NCBI GenBank assembly: GCA_029780695.1 | Contig: JAKOYD010000051.1 | Span: 50,853-114,852, forward strand | From: Pseudomonadota bacterium | GTDB lineage: Bacteria; Pseudomonadota; Gammaproteobacteria; Burkholderiales; Burkholderiaceae_C | Length of the DNA: 64,000 nt | Reading direction: 5' to 3' | Shown: positions 1-7,862 of the stretch, one piece after another | Numbering within the stretch: the stretch's first letter is position 1 | Layout: every line of letters starts with the position of its first letter | The notes under the pieces: generated by a model | The model's database searches: none | What the model saw: only the letters and a program-made list of their open reading frames with translations | Told to the model about the DNA's origin: nothing | Program-made: the position numbers and the translations under genes

Positions 1-869
1 GCGATCTTTTCCATGCGCTCCAGCGCCTTGACGCGGCTTTGCGCCTGCCGCGCCTTGGTCGCCTTGGCCTTGAAGCGGTCTATGAACTTCTGCAGGTGGG
101 CGATCTTGTCCTGCTGCCGCGCAAACGCCGCCTGCTGCAGCTGCAGTTGCTGCGCGCGCAGTTCTTCAAAGGCGCTGTAGTTGCCGCCGTAGCGTGTCAG
201 CCGGGCGTGCTCGATGTGCAGCGTCACCCGCGTCACCGCGTCCAGGAATTCGCGGTCGTGGCTGATGACGATCAGCGTGCCGTCGTAGCGCGACAGCCAG
301 CCTTCCAGCCACACCAGCGCGTCCAGGTCGAGGTGGTTGGTCGGCTCGTCCAGCAGCAGCAGGTCGCTCGGCGCCATCAGAGCGCGCGCCAGCTGCAGCC
401 GCATGCGCCAGCCGCCCGAAAAGCTGTTGACCGGTGAACGCAGCTCGCCCACCTTGAAGCCCAGCCCCAGGATCAGCGCCTGCGCGCGCGCCGTGGCGTC
501 GTGCGCGCCCGCATCGTGCAGGTCGCTGTGCGCCTGCGCAATCGCCATGCCGTCGCCCGCCTGCTCTGCTTTTGAGAGCTGATCGCGCAATGTGGACAAG
601 CGCTGGTCGCCCGAAAGCACGAAATCGGTGGCGCTTCCGGACGATTCAGGCATGTTCTGCTCGACCTGCGCCAGGCGCCAGTGCGCCGGCATCGAGAAAT
701 CGCCCCCGTCTTCATGCAAGGTGCCGTTGAACAGCCCGAACAGCGTCGACTTGCCCGCCCCGTTGCGGCCCACCAGACCGACCTTTTCGCCCGGCTGAAG
801 GGTGACGCTGGCGCCGTCCAGCAGCACTTTGGCGCCGCGACGCAGGGTGATGTTCTGCAGTTGGATCAT
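1..869 (-). CDS. ABC-F family ATPase, YheS-like (C-terminal part beyond window)
   Basis: The gene reads leftward and leaves the window, so only about 289 N-terminal residues are visible. The first ATP-binding domain has a Walker A GRNGAGKS at residues 34-41, a signature region SGGWRMRLQLARAL and a Walker B LLLLDEPTNHLDLD, followed by the linker helix typical of ABC-F proteins (FIDRFKAKATKARQAQSR). There is no membrane segment, which fits soluble ABC-F proteins that act on the ribosome rather than transporters. The wording of the domain is closest to E. coli YheS as I remember it. The start codon overlaps the prmB stop (ATGA), so the two are probably translated together. Confidence 0.9.
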   Translation of the reverse strand, partial: MIQLQNITLRRGAKVLLDGASVTLQPGEKVGLVGRNGAGKSTLFGLFNGTLHEDGGDFSMPAHWRLAQVEQNMPESSGSATDFVLSGDQRLSTLRDQLSKAEQAGDGMAIAQAHSDLHDAGAHDATARAQALILGLGFKVGELRSPVNSFSGGWRMRLQLARALMAPSDLLLLDEPTNHLDLDALVWLEGWLSRYDGTLIVISHDREFLDAVTRVTLHIEHARLTRYGGNYSAFEELRAQQLQLQQAAFARQQDKIAHLQKFIDRFKAKATKARQAQSRVKALERMEKI

Positions 870-1735
870 GGCGTCAATGCCTCACGCGTCAGCAGCAGCA
901 CCTGATCGCCGCCCGCGCTGGTGTCCAGCCAGACCGGGCTGAGGTGCGGGAAGGCGGCGTCGAAATGCGCGCGCTCGTGGCCGATTTCGAGCACCAGCAC
1001 GGCGTCGTCTGCCATGCGGGACGGCGCGTCGCGCAGCAGCGTGCGCACGAAGTCCATCCCGTCGGCGCCGCCGGCCAGCGCCATGTCGGGTTCGGCGCGG
1101 TATTCGGCGGGCAGCGCGGCCATGCTGGCGGCGTTGACGTAGGGCGGGTTGCACAGAATCAGGTCGTACGGGCCGGCGCAGGCCGCCAGGCCGTCGCTTT
1201 CAATCAGCGCGATGCGGCCCTGCAGGTTGTGCTGGTCGACGTTGATGCGCGCCACGGCCAGGGCGTCGGCGCTCAGGTCGGCGGCGTCGACCTGCACGTC
1301 GGGCCAGGCCAGGGCCGCCAGCACGGCCAGGCTGCCGTTGCCGGTGCACAGGTCGAGCACGCGCCGGGTCTGGTCAGACAGCCAGGGGTCGACGCTGCCG
1401 TCGGCGATGCATTCGGCAATCAGGCTGCGCGGCACGATGGCGCGCTCATCCACGTAGAAGGGCACGCCCTGCAGCCAGGCTTCGCGCGTCAGGTAGGCCA
1501 GCGGCCGCCGCGATTCGATGCGTGCTTTTAAAAGCGTAGCAACTTGCGCTTGCTGGTCCGGCGTCAGCGGTTGATTGAACGCAGAATTTTCAAGGTCGAC
1601 ATCCAGCTGCAGGCCCAGCGCGTGCAGCACCAGCCACGCCGCTTCGTCCCGCGCGTTGGTGGTGCCGTGGCCGAAGCTGACGCCGGCTTCGGTCAGCTGG
1701 CGTTCGGTGTCGGTAACGAGGTCGGTCAGGGTCAT
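866..1735 (-). CDS. prmB: Ribosomal protein L3 N5-glutamine methyltransferase PrmB
   Basis: This 289-residue protein is a class I SAM-dependent methyltransferase. The SAM-binding loop DLCTGNGSLAVL lies at residues 128-139 and the catalytic NPPYV motif of the glutamine methyltransferase (HemK/PrmB) group at 196-200. The segment YLTREAWLQGVPFYV (81-95) is typical of PrmB rather than PrmC. PrmB methylates a glutamine of ribosomal protein L3. It sits between dapE and the ABC-F gene, overlapping the latter by 4 bases. Its DNA at 1524-1573 resembles dispersed element A, although the protein has no obvious length change there. Confidence 0.88.
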   Translation of the reverse strand: MTLTDLVTDTERQLTEAGVSFGHGTTNARDEAAWLVLHALGLQLDVDLENSAFNQPLTPDQQAQVATLLKARIESRRPLAYLTREAWLQGVPFYVDERAIVPRSLIAECIADGSVDPWLSDQTRRVLDLCTGNGSLAVLAALAWPDVQVDAADLSADALAVARINVDQHNLQGRIALIESDGLAACAGPYDLILCNPPYVNAASMAALPAEYRAEPDMALAGGADGMDFVRTLLRDAPSRMADDAVLVLEIGHERAHFDAAFPHLSPVWLDTSAGGDQVLLLTREALTP

Positions 1736-1814
1736 GGCGCGGTGTGGGGTGATTGGGCGTGGCGGCGATGCGGCGCGGCCCTCACCCCACCCTGTCTGCG
1801 TGGAAAAGAGCCAA

Positions 1815-2987
1815 TCAGGACGCGGTGGCGGCCAGGTTGTCCAGCACGCGCTGGTAGATCGCGGTCAGCGGCGCGATGTCGGCCAGGGCGATGTGCTCGT
1901 CAATTTTGTGGATGCTGGCGTTGGGCGGGCCCAGTTCAATCACCTGCGGGCAGATCTGCGCGATGAAGCGGCCGTCGCTGGTGCCGCCGGTGGTGGACAG
2001 CTCGGTCTCGATGCCCGCCACGTCGCGGATAGCGGCCTGCACGGCATCCACCAGGCTGCCCGGCGTGGTGAGGAAGGGCAGGCCGCCCAATACCCATTTC
2101 AGTTCGTAGTCCAGCCCGTGTTGTTGCAGCACGGCTTCGAGACGCGACTGCAGCGATTCGGGCGTCGATTCGGTGCAGAAGCGAAAGTTGAAGTCGACCA
2201 CCACCTGGCCGGGAATGATGTTGCCGGCGCCGGTGCCGCCGTGGATGTTGCTGACCTGCCAGCTGGTGGGCGGGAAGAAGGCGTTGCCGCGGTCCCATTC
2301 GATGGCCACCAGCTGGGCCAGTGCGGGCGCCAGTTGGTGGATGGGGTTGCGCGCCAGGTGCGGGTAGGCGATGTGTCCCTGGATGCCCTTGACGACCAGC
2401 CGCCCCGAAAGTGTGCCGCGCCGGCCATTCTTGATCATGTCGCCAGTGCGGTCGACCGAGGTCGGCTCGCCGACGATGCAGTAGTCGAGCCGCTCGCCGC
2501 GCGCCTTCAGCTGGTTGCACACGACCACCGTGCCGTCGACCGCCGGGCCTTCCTCATCGCTGGTCAGCAGCAGGGCGATGTTCAGCGGCGCGTCGGGCCG
2601 CGCGGTCAGAAACTGCTCGACCGCCACCACGAAGGCGGCAATCGACGTCTTCATGTCGCTGGCGCCGCGGCCGTACAGCTTGCCGTCGCGCTCGGTGGGG
2701 GTGAAGGGGTCGCTGGTCCACTGATCGAGCGGGCCGGTGGGCACGACGTCGGTGTGGCCGGCAAAAACTATCGTTTTAATAGCGTCTTGCGCTTGGTGGG
2801 CGAGCGCTGCAGGCCTTATTGCCCAAAGATTGCGAACGCGGAAATCGGCCGGACCGCTGTCGATGACTTCGCACACGAAGCCCAGCGGCGCCAGGCGCGC
2901 GGCAATCAGGTCGATGCAGCCGGCGTCCTGCGGCGTGACCGAGGGGCGGGCGATGAGTTGTTCGGCGAGCAGGCGGGTGGGGGACAT
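1815..2987 (-). CDS. dapE: Succinyl-diaminopimelate desuccinylase DapE
   Basis: This 390-residue M20 metallopeptidase-family enzyme hydrolyses N-succinyl-LL-diaminopimelate to LL-diaminopimelate and succinate in lysine and peptidoglycan synthesis. Metal-site motifs are present: [12 protein letters not shown] (H78, D80), GRGASDMK (D111) and [11 protein letters not shown] (catalytic and metal glutamates at 145-146). Residues about 60-71 ([11 protein letters not shown]) look like an extra loop compared with the E. coli enzyme, and the DNA there is a copy of dispersed element A. The gene belongs to the local dapC-dapD-dapE block and is somewhat longer than the usual 375-380 residues because of this loop. 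Confidence 0.93.
   Translation of the reverse strand: MSPTRLLAEQLIARPSVTPQDAGCIDLIAARLAPLGFVCEVIDSGPADFRVRNLWAIRPAALAHQAQDAIKTIVFAGHTDVVPTGPLDQWTSDPFTPTERDGKLYGRGASDMKTSIAAFVVAVEQFLTARPDAPLNIALLLTSDEEGPAVDGTVVVCNQLKARGERLDYCIVGEPTSVDRTGDMIKNGRRGTLSGRLVVKGIQGHIAYPHLARNPIHQLAPALAQLVAIEWDRGNAFFPPTSWQVSNIHGGTGAGNIIPGQVVVDFNFRFCTESTPESLQSRLEAVLQQHGLDYELKWVLGGLPFLTTPGSLVDAVQAAIRDVAGIETELSTTGGTSDGRFIAQICPQVIELGPPNASIHKIDEHIALADIAPLTAIYQRVLDNLAATAS
2768..2823. repeat. Element A copy inside dapE
   Basis: The palindromic core at 2789-2807 reads GCGCTTG-GTGGG-CGAGCGC, flanked on the left by TTTTAATAGCG and on the right by TGCAGGCC. It is the same layout as intergenic copies elsewhere in the window. Here it is read in frame by dapE and adds about ten residues next to the first metal-binding motif. 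Confidence 0.75.
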
Positions 2988-3002
2988 GGGGTTCGGTGTC
3001 GG

Positions 3003-3060
3003 ATGTTGAGCGTTGGGGGTATGGGTTATCGCCGATCGTCACGCCGCACGCTCAAAGCGG
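3003..3060. repeat. Element D copy (GTTGAGCGTTGGG palindrome)
   Basis: Between pilU and dapE, GTTGAGCGTTGGG faces CGCACGCTCAA about 30 bases later, giving an imperfect hairpin. A closely similar palindrome, beginning GTTGAGCGTTGGGCG and ending GACGCTCAAC, sits inside ligA at 13405-13465. Confidence 0.5.
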
Positions 3061-3101
3061 ATGGGTCGGCTGCATATCCAGTTGAATCGGCCCTCTTGCT
3101 T

Positions 3102-3153
3102 CGTCATTCCCGCCCCCCGCCTTCGCGAGGGCAGGCTCTGCGCGGGAATGACG
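3102..3153. repeat. Palindrome with CGTCATTCCCGC arms
   Basis: Perfect 12-base arms CGTCATTCCCGC (3102-3113) and GCGGGAATGACG (3142-3153) enclose a second, smaller hairpin (GCCTTCGCGAGGGC). Palindromes with this CGTCATTCCCGC sequence are widespread in proteobacterial genomes. It lies in the 213-base gap downstream of pilU and could act as a transcript-end structure. Confidence 0.75.
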
Positions 3154-3200
3154 TCTGTGGAGGTGGCGCGATGCCTAAGCGATCAAGCCCCACCTGACCA

Positions 3201-4460
3201 TCACGCCCCGCCAATCCGCGAATCCGCCAGCCCGCCCGCGGCAGCGCCCATCGGCGGCATCCGTTCGTCCGGCAGCGCGCCGTGGCGGCTGGGACGCACG
3301 TCCAGTGTGATCTCGGTGAAAGACGGCTCGTCGTTGGGCGGCTCTTCTTGCTGCGGCGCGTTGGCCGTGCGGCGGCCCTGGTCGTTTTGCAGGCGCCACA
3401 TCAGGTTGGTGGGCGAATCGGCGTTGACCAAGCCTTCCTTGCGGTCGATCCTGCCTTCGGTGATCAGGCGCGCCAAGTCTTCCTCGAAGGTCTGCGAGCC
3501 TTCGGCGATGGAGTTGTCCATGGCCTCCTTGACGCCGGAGAAGTCGCTTTTTTCGATCAAGTCGGCCACCAGCTTGGTGTTGAGCAGCACTTCGACCGCG
3601 GGAATGCGCCCGCCGTCCACCGTGCGCAGCAGGCGCTGCGACACGATGGATTTGAGCGAGGCCGCCAGGTCGCCCAGCAGCGTGGGCCGCACTTCGACCG
3701 GGTAGAACGACAGCACGCGATTGAGCGCCTGGTAGCTGTTGTTGGCGTGCAGCGTGGCCAGGCACAGGTGGCCCGACTGCGCGTAGGCGATGGCGGCGCT
3801 CATGGTCTCGCGGTCGCGGATCTCGCCGATCATGATGACGTCGGGCGCCTGCCGCAGCGCGTTTTTCAGGCCGATGTGCAGCGACGCCGTGTCGGAGCCA
3901 ACTTCGCGCTGGTTGATGAGCGAGCGGCGGTTGGTGAAGACGTATTCGATCGGGTCTTCGATGGTCAGGATGTGGCCCGCCATGTGCTGGTTGCGGTGGT
4001 CCAGCATCGACGCCAGCGTGGTGGATTTGCCGGCGCCGGTGGCGCCCACCATCAGGATTAGTCCGCGCTTTTCCACGACCAGGTGCTTGAGCACGGCGGG
4101 CAGGTTGAGCGAGTCCAGGCTGGGGATATCGGGGCTGATGAAGCGCACCACCGCCGCGTACGAGCCGCGCTGGCGCATGGCCGACAGGCGGAAGTTGCCC
4201 ACGCCGTACATGGGGATGGCCATGTTCAGCTCGCCGGATTCCTTCAGCTCGGCCATGCGGTGGGGCGGCACCACTTCGCCCAGCAGGTTCAGCACCGCAT
4301 CGGGCGGCAGCGCCTGCGCGTTGATGGGCAGGTACTGGCCGTTGATCTTGATGGTGGCCGGCGCGTGCGCCGACAGGTAGACGTCCGACGCCTTCTTTTC
4401 GGCCATCAGATGCAGAATGCGCTCCATCGCGCTGGTGGGAGCCAAGTCCGAAGCGGGCAT
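3201..4460 (-). CDS. pilU: Type IV pilus retraction ATPase, PilU-like
   Basis: This 419-residue protein is a PilT/PilU-family hexameric ATPase that powers pilus retraction at the inner membrane. It has Walker A GATGAGKST (139-147), the Asp box and Walker B region DVIMIGEIRD, and the His box SGHLCLATLHANN. The sequence after the core (LVNADSPTNLMWRLQND) matches PilU better than PilT. The C-terminal tail of about 60 residues is proline- and acid-rich. pilU normally follows pilT, but here it stands alone between dapD and dapE. A start at 4427 (MERILHLM) is also possible. Confidence 0.87.
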   Translation of the reverse strand: MPASDLAPTSAMERILHLMAEKKASDVYLSAHAPATIKINGQYLPINAQALPPDAVLNLLGEVVPPHRMAELKESGELNMAIPMYGVGNFRLSAMRQRGSYAAVVRFISPDIPSLDSLNLPAVLKHLVVEKRGLILMVGATGAGKSTTLASMLDHRNQHMAGHILTIEDPIEYVFTNRRSLINQREVGSDTASLHIGLKNALRQAPDVIMIGEIRDRETMSAAIAYAQSGHLCLATLHANNSYQALNRVLSFYPVEVRPTLLGDLAASLKSIVSQRLLRTVDGGRIPAVEVLLNTKLVADLIEKSDFSGVKEAMDNSIAEGSQTFEEDLARLITEGRIDRKEGLVNADSPTNLMWRLQNDQGRRTANAPQQEEPPNDEPSFTEITLDVRPSRHGALPDERMPPMGAAAGGLADSRIGGA

Positions 4461-4472
4461 GGGCAGGGCAAT

Positions 4473-4521
4473 GCTATTGAAAAACGAGCTGTCCGTGCTT
4501 GGCTGGCAAGCGCTGCAGGCG
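4473..4521. repeat. Element A copy between dapD and pilU
   Basis: Core 4495-4513 reads GTGCTTG-GCTGG-CAAGCGC with the usual ATGCTATTGAAAAA flank on one side and TGCAGGC on the other. It occupies most of the 84-base gap upstream of the pilU start. Confidence 0.7.
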
Positions 4522-4544
4522 CCGGTGGCCCGCAGCCGCCAGCG

Positions 4545-5378
4545 TCAGGGCCGAAGCAAATCGTTGATGCTGGTCTTCGATCGCGTCTGCGCGTCCACCG
4601 TCTTGACGATGATGGCGGCGTACATGCTGTAAGGCTGGCCGCTGGCAGTCTGCTTGGGCAGGTTGCCGCTGACCACCACGCTGCCCGACGGAATGCGGCC
4701 GTAGCTGATTTCGCCCGTCTCGCGGTGGAAGATGGGTGTGCTCTGGCCCAGGTAAACGCCCATGCCCAGCACCGAGTTCTCTTCGACGATCACGCCTTCG
4801 ACCACTTCGGAGCGCGCGCCGATGAAGCAGTTGTCCTCGATGACCGTGGGGTTGGCCTGCAGCGGCTCCAGCACGCCGCCGATGCCGACGCCGCCGGACA
4901 GGTGCACGTTCTTGCCGATCTGCGCGCAGCTGCCCACGGTGGCCCAGGTGTCGACCATGGTGCCTTCGTCCACGTAGGCGCCGATGTTGACATAGCTGGG
5001 CATCAGCACCGCGCCCTTGCCGATGAAGCTGCCGCGTCGCGCCACCGCCGGAGGCACCACGCGCACGCCGGCTTCGCGCATGGCCGTGTCGTCCAGGTGG
5101 CCAAATTTGGTTTGTACCTTGTCAAAAAAGCCGAGTTCGCCGGCGCGGATGAATTCGTTGTCCTTCAGGCGAAACGACAGCAGCACGGCCTTCTTGATCC
5201 ACTGGTGCACCGTCCACCGGCCGACCGATTCGCGCGTGGCCACGCGCAGGCGGCCAGCGTTCAGGTCACTGATGACGTGTTCGACGGCATCGGCCACGTC
5301 TTTCGGGGCTTGGGTGGGGGAGATGTCGGCGCGGTTGTCCCAGGCGGTGTCGATGAGGGTCTGAAGTTGATGGGTCAT
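4545..5378 (-). CDS. dapD: 2,3,4,5-tetrahydropyridine-2,6-dicarboxylate N-succinyltransferase DapD
   Basis: This 277-residue enzyme succinylates tetrahydrodipicolinate, the first committed step of the succinylase branch of lysine/diaminopimelate synthesis. It shows a left-handed beta-helix built of hexapeptide repeats (for example [47 protein letters not shown]). The N-terminal helical domain and the length match E. coli DapD. The ATG at 5378 (MTHQLQTL) is preferred over an upstream TTG at 5390 because it aligns with the family start. It lies in the block with dapC and dapE, which supply the next two steps. Confidence 0.95.
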   Translation of the reverse strand: MTHQLQTLIDTAWDNRADISPTQAPKDVADAVEHVISDLNAGRLRVATRESVGRWTVHQWIKKAVLLSFRLKDNEFIRAGELGFFDKVQTKFGHLDDTAMREAGVRVVPPAVARRGSFIGKGAVLMPSYVNIGAYVDEGTMVDTWATVGSCAQIGKNVHLSGGVGIGGVLEPLQANPTVIEDNCFIGARSEVVEGVIVEENSVLGMGVYLGQSTPIFHRETGEISYGRIPSGSVVVSGNLPKQTASGQPYSMYAAIIVKTVDAQTRSKTSINDLLRP

Positions 5379-5412
5379 GACTGAGTTCAATGGAGGGGTA
5401 TTTCAATAAAAA

Positions 5413-6030
5413 TCAATGGCGGGTAAAGCGTTGCAGCACAGTGATAACCCGGTCTTGCGGGCCACCATCGCGCATCTCGACCTTCACGGGGCGCCCGACT
5501 TCGGGCGACCACCACTGCGTGCGGTTGAGCTGGCCTCGATTCTGGTTAATCTCGTTGCGCTTGTCGTATTGGTGCCAGCCCGAGGTATTTACCTTGAACG
5601 CCATGAATTTGCCCGCGGGCGTTTCTACCTCTTCGTGCGCCAATACTTCCACATTATAGTCGCGGGATATCGTGATGCCGTCGGCGCGTTTATAGGTGCT
5701 GACGGTGCGCCATTTTTTACCCACCGTCAACGGCCACTGCATTTCGGGTTTTTCAAAATCGACGGTTTCATTGTTGATGAGCACCGCGCTGCCGTCGGTG
5801 TTCCAGGTGATGTTGGGTGCCGACCGCGTTCCGCCAATCACTCGGTAGCCGTCCGCATTGACTTCGGCGATTTTGTAATGGGTGTCCGACGTCTTGAGGT
5901 TGGTCAACGCGTCGCGCACGATATATGACCAAGCATCGCCCACTTTATATGTGGGTCGCTCCATGACCTGGGCATGCGCCGCGGTGGTCAGGCAAAGCGC
6001 GCACACGACAGCATGAACATATTTTTTCAC
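5413..6030 (-). CDS. Secreted/periplasmic protein of unknown function, low GC
   Basis: I do not recognise this family with confidence. A GTG at 6030, preceded by AAAGGGG, starts a protein of about 205 residues with a clear signal peptide (VKKYVHAVVCALCLTTAAHA, cleavage before Q). The mature part is rich in beta-strand-like stretches and aromatic residues (YKVGDAWSYIV, TQWWSPEVGRPVKVEM). This is reminiscent of small periplasmic beta-barrel or TapB/DUF3108-type proteins, but that is a guess. An in-frame ATG at 6075 would spoil the signal peptide. The gene and its flanks are visibly poorer in GC (about 50%) than its neighbours and it splits dapC from dapD, so recent acquisition is plausible. Confidence 0.7.
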   Translation of the reverse strand: MKKYVHAVVCALCLTTAAHAQVMERPTYKVGDAWSYIVRDALTNLKTSDTHYKIAEVNADGYRVIGGTRSAPNITWNTDGSAVLINNETVDFEKPEMQWPLTVGKKWRTVSTYKRADGITISRDYNVEVLAHEEVETPAGKFMAFKVNTSGWHQYDKRNEINQNRGQLNRTQWWSPEVGRPVKVEMRDGGPQDRVITVLQRFTRH

Positions 6031-6090
6031 GATGGCCCCTTTCAAGGAATAGACTGCGCGAGAAATGATGTGCAATACTGAATGAATTCG

Positions 6091-7311
6091 TCAGCGGTGT
6101 GGCAATGCGTGGGACTGCCGGCAGAAATCTGAAATTCGTCGGGCCGCTTCGACACATTCGTCGAGGGTGGCCACCAGCGCCATGCGCACGCGCCCCTGGC
6201 CGGGGTTGACGCCGTCCGCGTCGCGGGCCAGGTAGCTGCCCGGCAAAACCGTCACATTGTATTGAGCGTACAGGGCGCGCGCGAACGCCGCGTCGTCGCC
6301 GTTCCAGGCCGCCGGCACGCCGGCCCACAGGTAGAAAGACGCATCGGGCAGGCGCACGTCCATGACGGGTGCCAGCAGCGGCGTGACGGCGGCGAACTTC
6401 TCGCGGTACTGGCGTCGGTTGTCCTCGACGTGCGCCTCGTCGCCCCAGGCGGCGATGCTGGCGGCTTGCACCACCGGGCTCATGGCGCTGCCGTGGTAGG
6501 TGCGGTAGAGCAGGAACTGCTTCATGATCGCCGCGTCGCCCGCCACGAAGCCCGAGCGCATGCCCGGTACGTTGCTGCGCTTGGACAGGCTGGTCAGCAT
6601 CACCAGGTTTCTGAAGTCGGCGCGGCCCAGCTTGGCCGCCGCTTCCAGCCCGCCCAGCGGCGGCTCGCCCTGGAAGTAAATTTCGCTGTAGCACTCGTCC
6701 GACGCGATGACGAAGCCGTGCCGGTCGCTCAGTTCAAACAGCATGCGCCATTCGTCCAGCGGCATCACGGCGCCCGTGGGGTTGCCGGGCGAACAGACGT
6801 AGACCAGTTGCGTGCGCGCCCACACGTCGGCCGGCACTTGGTCCCAGCGCGGCGCAAAGTTGCGCGCGGGGTCGCTGGCCACGTAATACGGCGTGGCGCC
6901 CGCCAGCAGGGCGGCGCCTTCGTAGATTTGGTAGAACGGGTTGGGGCAGACCACGGTGGCTTGCGGCCGGGTCGGGTCGACCACCACCTGCGCCAGCGCG
7001 AACAGCGCTTCGCGCGAGCCGAGCACGGGCAGCACCTGGGTGGCGGCATCCACCGTCACTCCGTAGCGCCGCTGCAGCCAGCCAGCGCAGGCGGTGCGCA
7101 ACTCGGGCGAGCCGGCCGTGGGCGGGTAGCCCGACAGCCCGGTCGGCAAATCGTCGGCCAGCGCCTGCTGGATGAAGGCGGGCGTGGGGTGCTTGGGCTC
7201 GCCAATGCCCAGGCTGAGCGGGCGGTGGCCGGCGTCGGGCGTCACGCCCGCGAACAACTGGCGCAGCCGCTCGAAAGGGTAGGGCTGCAGTCGCGCTAGA
7301 AGGGGGTTCAT
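6091..7311 (-). CDS. dapC: Succinyldiaminopimelate transaminase DapC
   Basis: This 406-residue class I/II PLP aminotransferase transfers an amino group from glutamate to N-succinyl-2-amino-6-ketopimelate, the step between DapD and DapE. The PLP lysine is K244 in SLSKRSNVPGMRSGF, with CSPGNPTGA (173-181) and the SDECYSEIYF stretch (204-213) in the fold. On sequence alone it could be another alanine-type transaminase. The neighbouring dapD and dapE make DapC the natural reading. Confidence 0.9.
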   Translation of the reverse strand: MNPLLARLQPYPFERLRQLFAGVTPDAGHRPLSLGIGEPKHPTPAFIQQALADDLPTGLSGYPPTAGSPELRTACAGWLQRRYGVTVDAATQVLPVLGSREALFALAQVVVDPTRPQATVVCPNPFYQIYEGAALLAGATPYYVASDPARNFAPRWDQVPADVWARTQLVYVCSPGNPTGAVMPLDEWRMLFELSDRHGFVIASDECYSEIYFQGEPPLGGLEAAAKLGRADFRNLVMLTSLSKRSNVPGMRSGFVAGDAAIMKQFLLYRTYHGSAMSPVVQAASIAAWGDEAHVEDNRRQYREKFAAVTPLLAPVMDVRLPDASFYLWAGVPAAWNGDDAAFARALYAQYNVTVLPGSYLARDADGVNPGQGRVRMALVATLDECVEAARRISDFCRQSHALPHR

Positions 7312-7420
7312 GGCGGCGATTATCCGCGCGGCCGACGCCCGCCACGCGTTGCCGTCCTACGACGGCGGCACTGCGCGGCTTCTACAGTGGGCTGACCAAC
7401 CACCCGACAAGGAGACCGCC

Positions 7421-7660
7421 ATGAGCGCTGCCTGCGCCACCTGTGGCAACGTGTACGACAAGGCCTTCCAGGTCACGATGGCCGGCGAAACCTACACCTT
7501 CGACAGCTTCGAGTGCGCCGCGCACAAGCTGGCCCCCAGCTGCGAGCACTGCAAGGTGCGCATCCTGGGCCACGGGCTGGAAGCCGGCGATGGGCGCTTC
7601 TTCTGCTGCGACCACTGCGCCGAAAAAGCCGGGGTGAAAGGGCTGAGAGACCGCGTCTGA
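7421..7660 (+). CDS. Small zinc-ribbon-like protein
   Basis: This 79-residue protein starts at an ATG preceded by a good ribosome site (AAGGAGACCGCC). It contains three Cys pairs (CATCGNVY near the start, CEHCKV in the middle, CCDHC near the end) and the stretch TFDSFECAAHKLAP. That pattern resembles treble-clef or TRASH-like metal-binding domains. It is transcribed divergently from dapC. No role can be assigned; metal binding is inferred from the cysteines. Confidence 0.72.
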   Translation: MSAACATCGNVYDKAFQVTMAGETYTFDSFECAAHKLAPSCEHCKVRILGHGLEAGDGRFFCCDHCAEKAGVKGLRDRV

Positions 7661-7862
7661 CGGGCGGCCCGGTTCGTTGGGCTTGAAAACGGGCTCCCGC
7701 GCTGATTCAGTCTGCGCCAGATGCTCTTATAAGGATAGCAATTTCGGGCTGAAACACAGCCATTGGCTGGCAGCCCGGGGCCCGTTGCCCGGAGCCCCGC
7801 ACGGTATCATTGCCGTTTTGCCCGTACCCTGACATCGGCCCGCCGCGGCCGCGCCTTCGCCA

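Noticed and set aside
7715..7750. A further element A copy before smc (GATGCTCTTATAAGGATAGCA)
   Set aside because: The AT-rich flank is similar but no CAAGCGC core is present, so it is too degenerate to count.
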